Origin: a bacterium
GTDB lineage: Bacteria > JACRDZ01 > JAQUKH01
Assembly (NCBI GenBank): GCA_028719205.1
Contig: JAQUKH010000001.1
Span: 124,001 to 188,000, forward strand
Reading direction: 5' to 3'
DNA: 64,000 nucleotides
Shown here: piece after piece, positions 25,525 through 33,965 of the stretch
How the letters are laid out: each line of letters starts with the position of its first letter
Position numbering within the stretch: the stretch's first letter is position 1
The notes under the pieces: model-generated
Told to the model about the DNA's origin: nothing
Databases searched by the model: none
Seen by the model: the letters and a program-made list of their open reading frames with translations, nothing else
Made by a program: the position numbers and the translations under genes

Positions 25525-26382
25525 CTACTTTAAATGTTCTTCCGCGGTGGGTATCCATTTACCTTCATTGGGATCTTTTGCAGCCTGTTCTAAATATTTT
25601 CGCCAAAATTCTTTAGCCTTATCTTTCTCATTGATCTTTTCATACACTAAGGCTAAATTCATATACGCAGGGCTGTAATTTTGTTTGATATTTATCGCTT
25701 TCTCAAATTCCTCTATCGCTTTATCCCATTTCATCTGGCTATAATAGGATAATCCCAATGTGTAATGTGATTCCGGTAATTTATCGGCTTTCTGCAATTC
25801 GCTTTTCGCCAGTTTATAAAGCCCCATATGTTCATATACCAGGGCAAGTTTATAATTTACTTCTACCAGCTCAGGATTTACAAATAAAACATTTTTATAC
25901 TCCTCTTCAGCCCAGTTATATTGTTTTCTATATGCATAATCATCAGCCGAGATCATTAATCTCACGGAAATTTTGTCCAAAACGTCTTTTCCCTCTTTAG
26001 CATATGGGCTTTCAGGAAAATTTTTAATAATTTGTTTGTATAGCGGCACATATTCTTTATATGAACCGTATCTTTGCTTAATTTTTATCATACATTCCAT
26101 ACAATTCAGAACATACTTGCTGTCAGGACATTCTTCTAATATTTTGTTATATTCTTTGTATGCCTTTAACCACTTTTCCTTTTGTTTTAAATTTTCTTCA
26201 AGATCTACGATAAGCCTGCCGGTTTCGTCTTCTAATTTAAATAATGCCTGCGCCTTTTCAAAATTTATCTTAGCTATTTCGTCCTGTTCTTCAACTGACT
26301 TTTTACAGCCGGAAAAAGATAACATGATCAAAAATATTATAAATATTTTTTTATTTATAACTGATAACTGATAACTGTTCAC
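25525..26382 (-). CDS. TPR-repeat lipoprotein
   Basis: The 285-residue product starts at a GTG (26382) right after guaB3 and has a lipoprotein signal (NKKIFIIFLIMLSFSGC, lipobox LSFSGC). It continues with tetratricopeptide repeats, clearest at ~170-270 (AEEEYKNVLFVNPELVEVNY, SHYTLGLSYYSQMKWDKAIE). It is presumably an outer-membrane-anchored scaffold. A heptamer tandem repeat encodes the first residues (NSYQLSVI), so the N-terminus looks like intergenic DNA drawn into the gene. The only in-frame start that keeps the Lys-rich n-region is this GTG. Function unknown; convergent with the diguanylate cyclase. Confidence 0.75.
   Translation of the reverse strand: MNSYQLSVINKKIFIIFLIMLSFSGCKKSVEEQDEIAKINFEKAQALFKLEDETGRLIVDLEENLKQKEKWLKAYKEYNKILEECPDSKYVLNCMECMIKIKQRYGSYKEYVPLYKQIIKNFPESPYAKEGKDVLDKISVRLMISADDYAYRKQYNWAEEEYKNVLFVNPELVEVNYKLALVYEHMGLYKLAKSELQKADKLPESHYTLGLSYYSQMKWDKAIEEFEKAINIKQNYSPAYMNLALVYEKINEKDKAKEFWRKYLEQAAKDPNEGKWIPTAEEHLK
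26358..26378. repeat. Tandem heptamer repeat, three units of TAACTGA
   Basis: TAACTGA, TAACTGA and TAACTGT follow one another at 26358, 26365 and 26372. The array lies inside the first codons of the TPR lipoprotein gene. It is the same class of 7-base array as that at 4869-4896 but with a different unit. Confidence 0.6.
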
Positions 26383-26385
26383 TTA

Positions 26386-27549
26386 TTATTTCCCCATTCC
26401 TACTTTTTGCGCTTTTTGAAAAACTTTGCCTTCTGTTTGAATTGACGGCGCGATAATAATTTCAGTTAATTGCATTTCCCTGATATTTTTAGCACCAAGA
26501 TTTCCCATTGAAGTTTGTAACGCTCCTGCTAAATTCTGCGAGCCATCATCTAATTTTGCCGGCCCGAATAAAATTTCTTTCAGAGTTCCGGTTGTCCCTA
26601 CTTTTATCCGTGTCCCACGCGGTAAATTAGCGTGAGGTGTTGCCATTCCCCAATGGAATCCTCTTCCCGGCGCTTCTTTAGCTTTCGCGAACGCGGAACC
26701 GATCATTACAGCATCCGCCCCGCAAGCAATCGCTTTGCATATATCCCCGCCTATATTCATCCCGCCATCAGTAATAATTGGAACGTATTTACCTGATTTT
26801 TTATAATAAAAATCTCTCGCGTCCGCGCAATCAATTGTAGCAGTTACTTGAGGGATCCCAATTCCTAAAACACCTCTGGTTGTGCACGCGGCGCCCGGCC
26901 CGATCCCTACGAAAATACCATCCGCTCCGGTTCCCATAAGTTCCAATGCTACTTCGTATGTAACACAATTGCCGATAATTACAGGAATCTTCATCTTTTT
27001 ACAAAACGCTGACAGATCAAAAGTTTTATATTCAGAAGAAATATGTTTAACGGTAAGAACTGTAGATTGAACTACAAATATATCAACCCCTGCCTCCTGA
27101 GCTATCTCGCCAAAACGTTCCGCTCTTTGAGGGATTGAAGATACAACCGCGGGAACATTATGAGCCTTGATCTCCTTGATCCGCTTAGCTATAAGTTCTT
27201 CTTTTATCGGTTTAAGATAAACTTCCTGAACTAATTTTGTTGCATCCTCAGGTGACGCGTTTGCAATTTCATCCAAAACTACGGATGGATTTTCATATCT
27301 GGTCTGAATTCCTTCCAGGTTCAAAACCGCGAAACTGCCTAATTTACCCATTTCCACGGCAAAATTTGTATCAACTACCCCATCCATTGCAGCCGCTATT
27401 ATGGGAATTGAAAACTTTTTATCACGGAGTTCCCATTTGATATCAACTTCATTTGGATTAACCGTCAGATTACCCGGAACTAACGCGATCTCATCAAAAC
27501 CATAACACCGCCGGGCCTTCCTGCCCCTGCCAATATATTCTCCACCCAT
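26386..27549 (-). CDS. guaB3: GuaB3 family IMP dehydrogenase-related protein
   Basis: The 387-residue TIM-barrel protein has the IMP dehydrogenase core but no CBS domains, as in GuaB3. It opens with an IGRGRKARRCYGFDEIALVP segment resembling the actinobacterial GuaB3 start. It also has IPIIAAAMDGVVD, the catalytic loop GIGPGAACTTRGVLGIGIPQ with its cysteine, and TDGGMNIGGDICKAIACGAD for phosphate binding. GuaB3 occurs in Actinobacteria and cyanobacteria, and the cyanobacterial form has been reported to act as an IMP dehydrogenase. AGAGGAGG stands 7 bases before the ATG. A standard GuaB is not in the window. Confidence 0.85.
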   Translation of the reverse strand: MGGEYIGRGRKARRCYGFDEIALVPGNLTVNPNEVDIKWELRDKKFSIPIIAAAMDGVVDTNFAVEMGKLGSFAVLNLEGIQTRYENPSVVLDEIANASPEDATKLVQEVYLKPIKEELIAKRIKEIKAHNVPAVVSSIPQRAERFGEIAQEAGVDIFVVQSTVLTVKHISSEYKTFDLSAFCKKMKIPVIIGNCVTYEVALELMGTGADGIFVGIGPGAACTTRGVLGIGIPQVTATIDCADARDFYYKKSGKYVPIITDGGMNIGGDICKAIACGADAVMIGSAFAKAKEAPGRGFHWGMATPHANLPRGTRIKVGTTGTLKEILFGPAKLDDGSQNLAGALQTSMGNLGAKNIREMQLTEIIIAPSIQTEGKVFQKAQKVGMGK

Positions 27550-27590
27550 AAAGAACCTCCTCTTTTTTTGAGATTATAACATTTATTAAA

Positions 27591-28379
27591 TTACTTATCT
27601 ATATTTTTTTCCAATATTAATCTAAGCCCTTTTAAAGTCAGAAAAGGATCAACAATATCAATACTTTTAACATCTTTAGATAAAAATCCGGATAGTCCGC
27701 CTGTGGCTATAACTTTAGAATTCTCCTTAAATTTTAATTCTTTTTTAAGCGCGCGGATAATGCCTTCTGTCTGAAAAATAGTACCATAGTACAATCCTGA
27801 ATTTATTCCATCAACAGTATTTTTACCAATGATATTTAATGGTTTAATTATTTCAACCTTTGGCAGTTTTGCCGTTTTTAAATATAATACTTCCGCTGAT
27901 ATCTTTATACCGGGGAGAATAATACCCCCCAGATATTCTCCTTTTTCACTAACACAATCATAAGTTGTGGCAGTCCCGTAATCTACAATGATAACCGGCC
28001 CTTTATATTCCTTGAACCCGCCTACCGCGTTCGCGATCCTATCCGCTCCAAGTTCTTCAGGATTATCTATGACAATCTTAATATCCAAATTTATTTTATT
28101 TCCTGCCTCGATCGGAATAATATTTAAATATTTTTGGCTGAACTTTCTAACTTCCTTACCTGTTTCAGGAACTACGTTTGAGATAATGAACGCCTTTATT
28201 TTCTTTGACGATACATTAATTTGTTTGATAAAGCCGTCAATTAAGGAAATATACTCATTTGTTTTTCTTCCCTTAACCGTATCAAACCGCCAGCTTTTGA
28301 GTAATTTCATACCTTTAAAAATACCGACACTCGTTTGAGTATTACCAATATCAAAGGCTAGATAGTAATTATCGTTCAT
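27591..28379 (-). CDS. coaX: Type III pantothenate kinase
   Basis: CoaX phosphorylates pantothenate in the first step of coenzyme A synthesis. The 262-residue product has the ASKHA-fold motifs: AFDIGNTQTSVGIF at the N-terminus (phosphate 1), EELGADRIANAVGGF (~117-131) for pantothenate binding and VIIVDYGTATTYDCV (~138-152). AAGGGG stands 5 bases before the ATG. The pairing birA-coaX is common in bacteria. Confidence 0.95.
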   Translation of the reverse strand: MNDNYYLAFDIGNTQTSVGIFKGMKLLKSWRFDTVKGRKTNEYISLIDGFIKQINVSSKKIKAFIISNVVPETGKEVRKFSQKYLNIIPIEAGNKINLDIKIVIDNPEELGADRIANAVGGFKEYKGPVIIVDYGTATTYDCVSEKGEYLGGIILPGIKISAEVLYLKTAKLPKVEIIKPLNIIGKNTVDGINSGLYYGTIFQTEGIIRALKKELKFKENSKVIATGGLSGFLSKDVKSIDIVDPFLTLKGLRLILEKNIDK

Positions 28380-28415
28380 TATTACCCCTTAAAATTAGAA
28401 TCTTCTCATTCGTTA

Positions 28416-29387
28416 TTAATTAATAATATCACCGCTGCTAATTTTTATTAACTTCCCGGATTTATCTTTTAATATAAGGCATCCGCTTTCATCAATCCTG
28501 ATCGCCTTGCCTTTTATAATACCGGTTTGTGTTTCAACATTGATCATTTTGCCAAGATTACAACATAATTCAGAATAAATTCTAATAATATCATTTTTAT
28601 TACCCGGGAATCTCAGATATCTATTTTCAATATTTTCTAAAATACCAACTAATAATTTTACGCGTGATATTATATTCCCTTTAGCAATTTTTAATGAGCT
28701 TGCCTTATCCTTTAAATATTTCGGATAATCTTTTGTGTTAAGATTTACATCGATTCCAATTCCGATTATCAGGAAATTTATTTTATCAATTTCCGCTTTC
28801 ATCTCCAAAAGTATCCCGCCGATCTTTTTGTTATTTACCAGCAGGTCGTTCGGCCATTTTATATTTACATCCAGATCCTGTGTTCTTTTTATCGTTTCCG
28901 CGCAGGCAACAGCTGTTAATAAAGGCATTAATGTTATATCAGAAAAATTGAACTTAGGTTTTAAAATGAGCGAGAACCACAAGCCTTTTCCTTTAGGAGA
29001 AAACCATTCCCTTCCCATTCTGCCACGGCCGTTAGTTTGAGATTCTGCGATAAATACAGCGCCTTCATCATTGTTTTTCAAAGCGTATTGATACGCCAGG
29101 TCATTTGTTGAACCGGCTTTCTCAAAAAATAATATTTTTTTACCGATTGTTTTTGTATTTAATTCAGAAAATATCTCTTCCGGCGTAAAACATTCTTTTT
29201 TGCCGGTCAAATAATAACCTTTACGAGGTATCGACCTGATATCATAACCTTCGCTTTTTAAGATATTGATCTTTTTCCATATCGCCGTTCGTGAAACATT
29301 ATTTTTATTACTTAATTTGCTCCCGGAAATAATATTCCCGTTCTTCAGTTCTTCTAATATTCCTGATGACAGCTTTAATGATTTCAT
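28416..29387 (-). CDS. birA: BirA, biotin-protein ligase and biotin operon repressor
   Basis: The 323-residue bifunctional protein has an N-terminal winged helix (~1-65, with SGSKLSNKNNVSRTAIWKKI), the catalytic domain with QTNGRGRMGREWFSPKGKG (~117-135, biotinyl-AMP loop), KWPNDLLVNNKKIGGILLE, and a small C-terminal SH3-like domain. It attaches biotin to acetyl-CoA carboxylase, and the DNA-binding domain makes it a likely repressor of the operon in which it lies. A BirA-like operator is found over the bioB promoter (33959-33989). It overlaps nadC by 4 bases. Confidence 0.95.
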   Translation of the reverse strand: MKSLKLSSGILEELKNGNIISGSKLSNKNNVSRTAIWKKINILKSEGYDIRSIPRKGYYLTGKKECFTPEEIFSELNTKTIGKKILFFEKAGSTNDLAYQYALKNNDEGAVFIAESQTNGRGRMGREWFSPKGKGLWFSLILKPKFNFSDITLMPLLTAVACAETIKRTQDLDVNIKWPNDLLVNNKKIGGILLEMKAEIDKINFLIIGIGIDVNLNTKDYPKYLKDKASSLKIAKGNIISRVKLLVGILENIENRYLRFPGNKNDIIRIYSELCCNLGKMINVETQTGIIKGKAIRIDESGCLILKDKSGKLIKISSGDIIN

Positions 29388-30316
29388 TTAATTATCAGGC
29401 TCATATCCAGCGCTTTGGCTGAGTGTGTAATCGCCCCGATGGAAATATAATCCACTCCTGTCCGCGCGATTTGTTTTACATTATTCAAATTAATATTTCC
29501 CGAAGCCTCAAGTTTTATCTTCTCAGGAACGATTCCGCGGGCTTTTTTCATATCAGATATTTTCATATTATCGAGCATAATAATATCCGGCGAATAATGA
29601 ATTGCCTCTATAAGTTCTTTAATATTTTGCACTTCAATTTCCACTAATTTATTTTTTACGGCCTTTTTTTTCAGGAGCTCAAATATTTTTGTTATTCCAT
29701 TATTTATTTTTATATGATTTTCTTTGATCAGTATCATATCATCCAGGCCAAAACGATGATTAAAACAGCCGCCGGCCTTTACAGAGTATTTTTCTAAAAA
29801 TCTATACAGGGGCATTGTTTTGCGCGTATCCAGTATTTTAACAGAATGCGGTTTTATCATTTTATTAAATTTATTTGATAATGTTGCTATCCCTGAAAAA
29901 TGCTGAAGAAAATTCAATGCCACTCTTTCCCCTTTAAGAATAGAATCAGCCGGGCCTGATATAACAGCGATAACATCTCCATTTTTTACTTCATCCCCGT
30001 CTTTTTTATTAAAAGATATTTTAATATTTTTATTTATCAATAAATATATATCCCTGACAATGAACAAACATGAAAGGACTCCGGTTTCTTTGGCCCTGAT
30101 CTCCGCGCGAACGGTCTTATTTTTTGGAATTAGATAAAAGGATGTTATATCCGTACCGTTAATATCTTCTTTTAAAGCAGATTTGAGCATTTGCGGATAA
30201 CTTATCGGAAAATATCCTTTAAATTTTTTACTATTTAGAATTTTACTATTAAATATCTCAGGCAGGGAAACAGCATTATTTTCGGCAAAACAATGTGTGG
30301 TTCTTCTAGAGAACAT
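29384..30316 (-). CDS. nadC: Nicotinate-nucleotide pyrophosphorylase (carboxylating)
   Basis: NadC converts quinolinate and PRPP to nicotinate mononucleotide in NAD synthesis. Motifs include ALKEDINGTDITSF, GERVALNFLQHFSGIATLSN, the substrate loop ILDTRKTMPLYRFLEKYSVK, the GGCFNHRFGLDDMILIKENH block and a C-terminal DYISIGAITHSA. The frame is open to 30316, but family members usually start ~10 residues before the ED motif. The first ~42 residues are atypical (FNSKILNSKKF, from a short DNA repeat), so the true start may be ATG 30190 (268 residues). Neither start has a ribosome site. nadA and nadB are not in the window. Confidence 0.9.
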   Translation of the reverse strand: MFSRRTTHCFAENNAVSLPEIFNSKILNSKKFKGYFPISYPQMLKSALKEDINGTDITSFYLIPKNKTVRAEIRAKETGVLSCLFIVRDIYLLINKNIKISFNKKDGDEVKNGDVIAVISGPADSILKGERVALNFLQHFSGIATLSNKFNKMIKPHSVKILDTRKTMPLYRFLEKYSVKAGGCFNHRFGLDDMILIKENHIKINNGITKIFELLKKKAVKNKLVEIEVQNIKELIEAIHYSPDIIMLDNMKISDMKKARGIVPEKIKLEASGNINLNNVKQIARTGVDYISIGAITHSAKALDMSLIIK

Positions 30317-30587
30317 AATTTTTACGTTTGGCTATATCTTCTCTTGTTTTCATGTACATAGCCTTATATTCAGAACTACCTTCAGGTATATTGCGGGAAT
30401 AAGAACTCATTATCTTTTTTGTTTCAGCTTCGATTTCATCTTCAATTGACAAGTCATTAATGATTATTTTCTTAACAAACTCTATTAATTCATCCTCATC
30501 CAGATCCGAATAAATGAGATCATCATCCAATATCCTGCCTACTATCTTATAACTTAGATCAACTATCCTGTCTTCACTTAAACGCAC
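30306..30587 (-). CDS. DUF507 family protein (second of a tandem pair)
   Basis: The 93-residue charged helical protein has the DUF507 pattern: MRLSEDRIVDLSYKIVGRIL at the start, DLSIEDEIEAETKKI in the middle and IPEGSSEYKAMYMKTREDIA near the end. The function is unknown. It starts at GTG (30587) with AGGAG 8 bases upstream, 17 bases after its paralogue. Both proteins are 93 residues and collinear but only distantly similar, suggesting an old duplication and possibly a heterodimer. The end overlaps the nominal nadC start. Confidence 0.85.
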   Translation of the reverse strand: MRLSEDRIVDLSYKIVGRILDDDLIYSDLDEDELIEFVKKIIINDLSIEDEIEAETKKIMSSYSRNIPEGSSEYKAMYMKTREDIAKRKNYVL

Positions 30588-30604
30588 TTTAATGGCTCCT
30601 TATT

Positions 30605-30886
30605 TTATATAACAAAACCTTTCTGTTTCACTAGCCTGTCTTTAACCTTTTTCAGAAGGCTATAATGGTCTATTGATCCATCCTTAATCTCTTTCTGATG
30701 TTGTTCTATTATCATTTTTGCTTCCTTGTCAATATCATCTTCCTGTTTCATATTCTCTAATATAACGCCGGATATCTTAGTTTGTAAAACATCTAAAGTA
30801 GCATTTAATGTAATTCCCTTATAACCTTGCATTTTTAAGGCAATCTCTTTTCCCATATTTACAATTTTGTCTTCATTAATACGCAT
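30605..30886 (-). CDS. DUF507 family protein (first of a tandem pair)
   Basis: This 93-residue paralogue opens MRINEDKIVNMGKEIALKMQ and carries MKQEDDIDKEAKMIIEQHQ and IKDGSIDHYSLLKKVKDRL, aligning end to end with the neighbour. The frame also has an ATG at 30898, but GAGG overlaps that codon and stands 6 bases before the ATG at 30886. That ATG also matches the paralogue start, so 30886 is preferred. No signal peptide or membrane segment is present. The function is unknown. Confidence 0.85.
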   Translation of the reverse strand: MRINEDKIVNMGKEIALKMQGYKGITLNATLDVLQTKISGVILENMKQEDDIDKEAKMIIEQHQKEIKDGSIDHYSLLKKVKDRLVKQKGFVI

Positions 30887-30926
30887 TTTTAACCTCATCT
30901 ATTAATTTAAAAAAGTAATTTTACCT

Positions 30927-31571
30927 TTATTTGCAGGTTTTGTCAAGATTAATGAAAGGATTTTTGATAACGCGTATACCTGACAGTTTTTTTATTATTT
31001 CCAGATTTGATTTTTCTGAAAGGTCCTCCATATCAGGACTTGTTTTATTAAAAACAAGGCAAATTATTTTAATTTTATTTGAAAGTAAAGCATTAATTGT
31101 TAACAGGGTATGATTGATGGTTCCAAGGCCCGGACGACAAACAACTATAACGGAAAGACCTAATTTTTTAATAAGATCAATAACAAAATAATTTTTTTTG
31201 ATAGGTACCAGAACCCCCCCTATCCCCTCAACTACCATAAATTCATGTTTTTTGCATAATTTTTCATATGATGAATATATTTTGTTTAAATTTATCTCTC
31301 TTTTTTCAATTAATGAAGCAGGATACGGAGCAATCTGTGTTTTAAAACAAATTGGATTAATAAGTTCCAACGGATCACTCACCCCTGCCGCTTTTTTCAA
31401 TATTAAAGCGTCATTTGAAACAAAATGGTTTCCCCTTTTTTTGCCTCCGCTTCCAACCGGTTTCATAATACCGACATTAATACCTTTTTCCTTTAAGCCG
31501 CACGCAATTGCCGCGCTAATTATTGTTTTGCCAACCCCGGTATCGGTTCCTGTAATAAATATTCCCCGCAT
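30927..31571 (-). CDS. bioD: Dethiobiotin synthetase
   Basis: BioD closes the ureido ring of dethiobiotin from DAPA, CO2 and ATP. The 214-residue P-loop protein has FITGTDTGVGKTIISAAIAC (~5-24) with the Walker A, IMKPVGSGG (~35-43) with the substrate Lys, and VVEGIGGVLVPI (~112-123). It begins 3 bases after bioA. The set bioB-bioA-bioD is contiguous in reverse pathway order; bioF, bioC and bioH are not in the window. Confidence 0.95.
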   Translation of the reverse strand: MRGIFITGTDTGVGKTIISAAIACGLKEKGINVGIMKPVGSGGKKRGNHFVSNDALILKKAAGVSDPLELINPICFKTQIAPYPASLIEKREINLNKIYSSYEKLCKKHEFMVVEGIGGVLVPIKKNYFVIDLIKKLGLSVIVVCRPGLGTINHTLLTINALLSNKIKIICLVFNKTSPDMEDLSEKSNLEIIKKLSGIRVIKNPFINLDKTCK

Positions 31572-31574
31572 AGA

Positions 31575-32927
31575 TCAAATTTCCTCTGTAACCTTTTTTA
31601 TCGCTTTATGAACAATATCAAGCATAGCTTTTATTTCATTTTTTAAAATTGATAACGGCGGCATCAAGACGATCACGTTACCAAGAGGCCTGATAATAAG
31701 TCCGTTTTTGCGCGCTTCCTTAGTAACTTTTATACCGATCTTTTCATCCCATAAATATGGAACTTTCGTTCTTTTATTTTTCACAAGCTCAAGCCCAACC
31801 ATCATTCCGCATTGACGGATATCACCAACATGTTCTAATTCTATAAATTTTTCTAAATTATTTTTAAAATATTCAATTTTCGGTATCAATCTTTTTAATG
31901 TTTCCTCTTTTTTAAATATTTTTAAATTGGCCAATGCAACCGCGCACCCTATAGGGTTACCGGTGTAACTGTGCCCATGGAAAAATGTTTTCATTTCCTT
32001 ATAATCACCCAAAAATGCTTTATAAATATTTTCTTTCACTAATGTAGCGGCTAAGGGAATATAGCCTCCTGTAATACCTTTAGCTATACACATAATATCA
32101 GGTATTACATTTTCCCGCTCACAGGCAAACATCGTCCCTGTCCGTCCAAATCCTGTAGCTACTTCATCAGCGATCAGCAGGATATTGTATTTATCGCAAA
32201 GCCTTCTCACTTCATCCAGAAAACCGGGTGGCGCAACGATCATCCCGCCTGCACCCTGTATCAACGGTTCAATAATTAAACCCGCTATTTTATTATGATT
32301 TTTTTTGATCAATATTTCTAACTTATTAACACATCTGCTTTTATTTATATTTTTACAATTATGTTTTTCTTTGCACCGATAACAATATGGATATTCCGCG
32401 AAAATTGTTTTAAAGAGCAATGACCTGTAACATTGATGAAAAAGGCCGATTCCCCCGACACTTACAGCGCCAACTGTATCGCCGTGATATGCATTCTTAA
32501 AAGCGATGAAATTTTTCTTTTTTGGTTCAGGATCAGCCTTTTGCTTCCAATATTGAAAAGCAATTTTTAACGCGATTTCAACCGATGTCGCGCCATTATC
32601 CGAATAAAATAGCTTAGTTAATCCTTTTGGCGCGATATTAATAAGTTTTTCAGCAAGTTCAATAGCGGCAGGATGAGACAAACCTAAAAGCGTGGAATGA
32701 GCTATTTTTTTTAATTGAGACCTGAAAGCGTCATTTAATTCTTTTTTTTGATGTCCATGAACTGTCAACCACAACGAAGAAACACCATCAATATACTTAT
32801 TTCCATAAATATCATACAAATAGACCCCTTTTCCTTTTTCTATTATAAGGGGCACTTCAGAACAATAATCCTTCATCTGAGTAAAGGGATGCCATATGTA
32901 TTTTTTGTCTTTTTCCTCCAAACTCAT
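31575..32927 (-). CDS. bioA: Adenosylmethionine-8-amino-7-oxononanoate aminotransferase
   Basis: BioA makes DAPA from KAPA with S-adenosylmethionine as amino donor. The 450-residue class III aminotransferase has WHPFTQMKDY (~11-20), VSSLWLTVHGH (~49-59), YSDNGATSVEIALKIAFQYW for the cofactor phosphate, LLIADEVATGFGRTG with the PLP aspartate, and AKGITGGYIPLAA with the PLP lysine. Its 4-base overlap with bioB indicates one transcript. Confidence 0.95.
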   Translation of the reverse strand: MSLEEKDKKYIWHPFTQMKDYCSEVPLIIEKGKGVYLYDIYGNKYIDGVSSLWLTVHGHQKKELNDAFRSQLKKIAHSTLLGLSHPAAIELAEKLINIAPKGLTKLFYSDNGATSVEIALKIAFQYWKQKADPEPKKKNFIAFKNAYHGDTVGAVSVGGIGLFHQCYRSLLFKTIFAEYPYCYRCKEKHNCKNINKSRCVNKLEILIKKNHNKIAGLIIEPLIQGAGGMIVAPPGFLDEVRRLCDKYNILLIADEVATGFGRTGTMFACERENVIPDIMCIAKGITGGYIPLAATLVKENIYKAFLGDYKEMKTFFHGHSYTGNPIGCAVALANLKIFKKEETLKRLIPKIEYFKNNLEKFIELEHVGDIRQCGMMVGLELVKNKRTKVPYLWDEKIGIKVTKEARKNGLIIRPLGNVIVLMPPLSILKNEIKAMLDIVHKAIKKVTEEI

Positions 32928-33910
32928 AAATTAACCTCTAGACCCAGATCCTCGATCATTTCCCAATCTAATTCATGAGGCCGGCCCGCTGTAGTCAAAT
33001 AATTTCCGATCATCATACCGCTCGCGCCGGCATAAAATATCCAGCTTTGAAGCTGTCTGAGATTTTTCTCCCTGCCTCCGCACACCTTAATATCTCTTGA
33101 TGGCAGTATAATTCTAAAAATAGAAATAATATTAAGTATTTCCATCGGTTCCAAAGGAGGCTGCTTTTCTAATGGCGTACCGGGAATAGGATTAAGAAAA
33201 TTAAGCGGAATTGAATCAACTTCAAGTTCTCGCAGTGAAAATGCAAGGTCAAGGCGGTCGTCCCATGTTTCACCCATTCCAAATATACCTCCTGAACATG
33301 CCTGCAGACCGTATTTTTTCACTATTTTAACTGTTTTTACCCGGTCAGCCCAGGTATGCGTTGTGCAAATTTCCTTAAAAAATCGTTCTGATGTCTCCAG
33401 ATTATGATGATAGCGGGTTATGCCTGCATCCTTTAACATTTTGCAGGTTTCATCGGTTAATTCGCCTAAGGAGGCACAAGGCTTAATATCTATTTCATTT
33501 GATATTCGTTTTACCGCGGAAATTATCCTTAAAAGGTCACTCTTCTTCTCTATGCTGCATCCGCTGGTAATAAGGCCATACCTGCTTGCCTTTAATCCCT
33601 TTATCCTTCTGGCGCCTTCCAGCATTTCATTTTCTTCTACCAACGGATATGTCTTAACATTTGCTGAGTTATGTCCTGATTGCGCGCAATATTTACAATC
33701 TTCCGAACAATTTCCTGATTTAATATTCGCGATCCCGCAAAGATTGATTTTATCACTAAAATATTTTTCACGTATCTTATTTGCAAGGTGATGTATTTCA
33801 AAGGGGCTTTTCTGAATTAAGGAAACAATTTCAGCCGCTTCAACCCTGCCTATATCAATACCACGGCTTAATTTTTGCTCAATTTTATCTATAAATGATT
33901 TTATTTTCAT
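32924..33910 (-). CDS. bioB: Biotin synthase (radical SAM)
   Basis: BioB inserts sulfur into dethiobiotin. The protein (about 328 residues from ATG 33910) has the radical SAM cluster motif CSEDCKYCAQ (~66-75), the SGC and YHHNLETSERFF segments and the cluster-2 ligands, including the conserved Arg region CGGREKNLRQLQ. An upstream in-frame ATG (33919) lies only ~10 bases from the predicted transcription start, so I prefer 33910, which has GGGA just upstream. It is the first gene of the cofactor operon, under a BirA-like operator. Confidence 0.94.
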   Translation of the reverse strand: MKIKSFIDKIEQKLSRGIDIGRVEAAEIVSLIQKSPFEIHHLANKIREKYFSDKINLCGIANIKSGNCSEDCKYCAQSGHNSANVKTYPLVEENEMLEGARRIKGLKASRYGLITSGCSIEKKSDLLRIISAVKRISNEIDIKPCASLGELTDETCKMLKDAGITRYHHNLETSERFFKEICTTHTWADRVKTVKIVKKYGLQACSGGIFGMGETWDDRLDLAFSLRELEVDSIPLNFLNPIPGTPLEKQPPLEPMEILNIISIFRIILPSRDIKVCGGREKNLRQLQSWIFYAGASGMMIGNYLTTAGRPHELDWEMIEDLGLEVNL

Positions 33911-33935
33911 ATTTCCCATTTATTTATTTTTATAC

Positions 33936-33965
33936 ATTATAATACATATATTAATTTATTGTCAA
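33936..33965 (-). promoter_or_regulatory. Consensus promoter of the biotin/cofactor operon
   Basis: On the minus strand a perfect TTGACA (33965-33960) and a perfect TATAAT (33941-33936) are 18 bases apart. Transcription should begin near 33929, leaving a leader of only ~19 bases before the preferred bioB start. This is the only strong promoter seen for the genes down to 25525. Confidence 0.75.
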
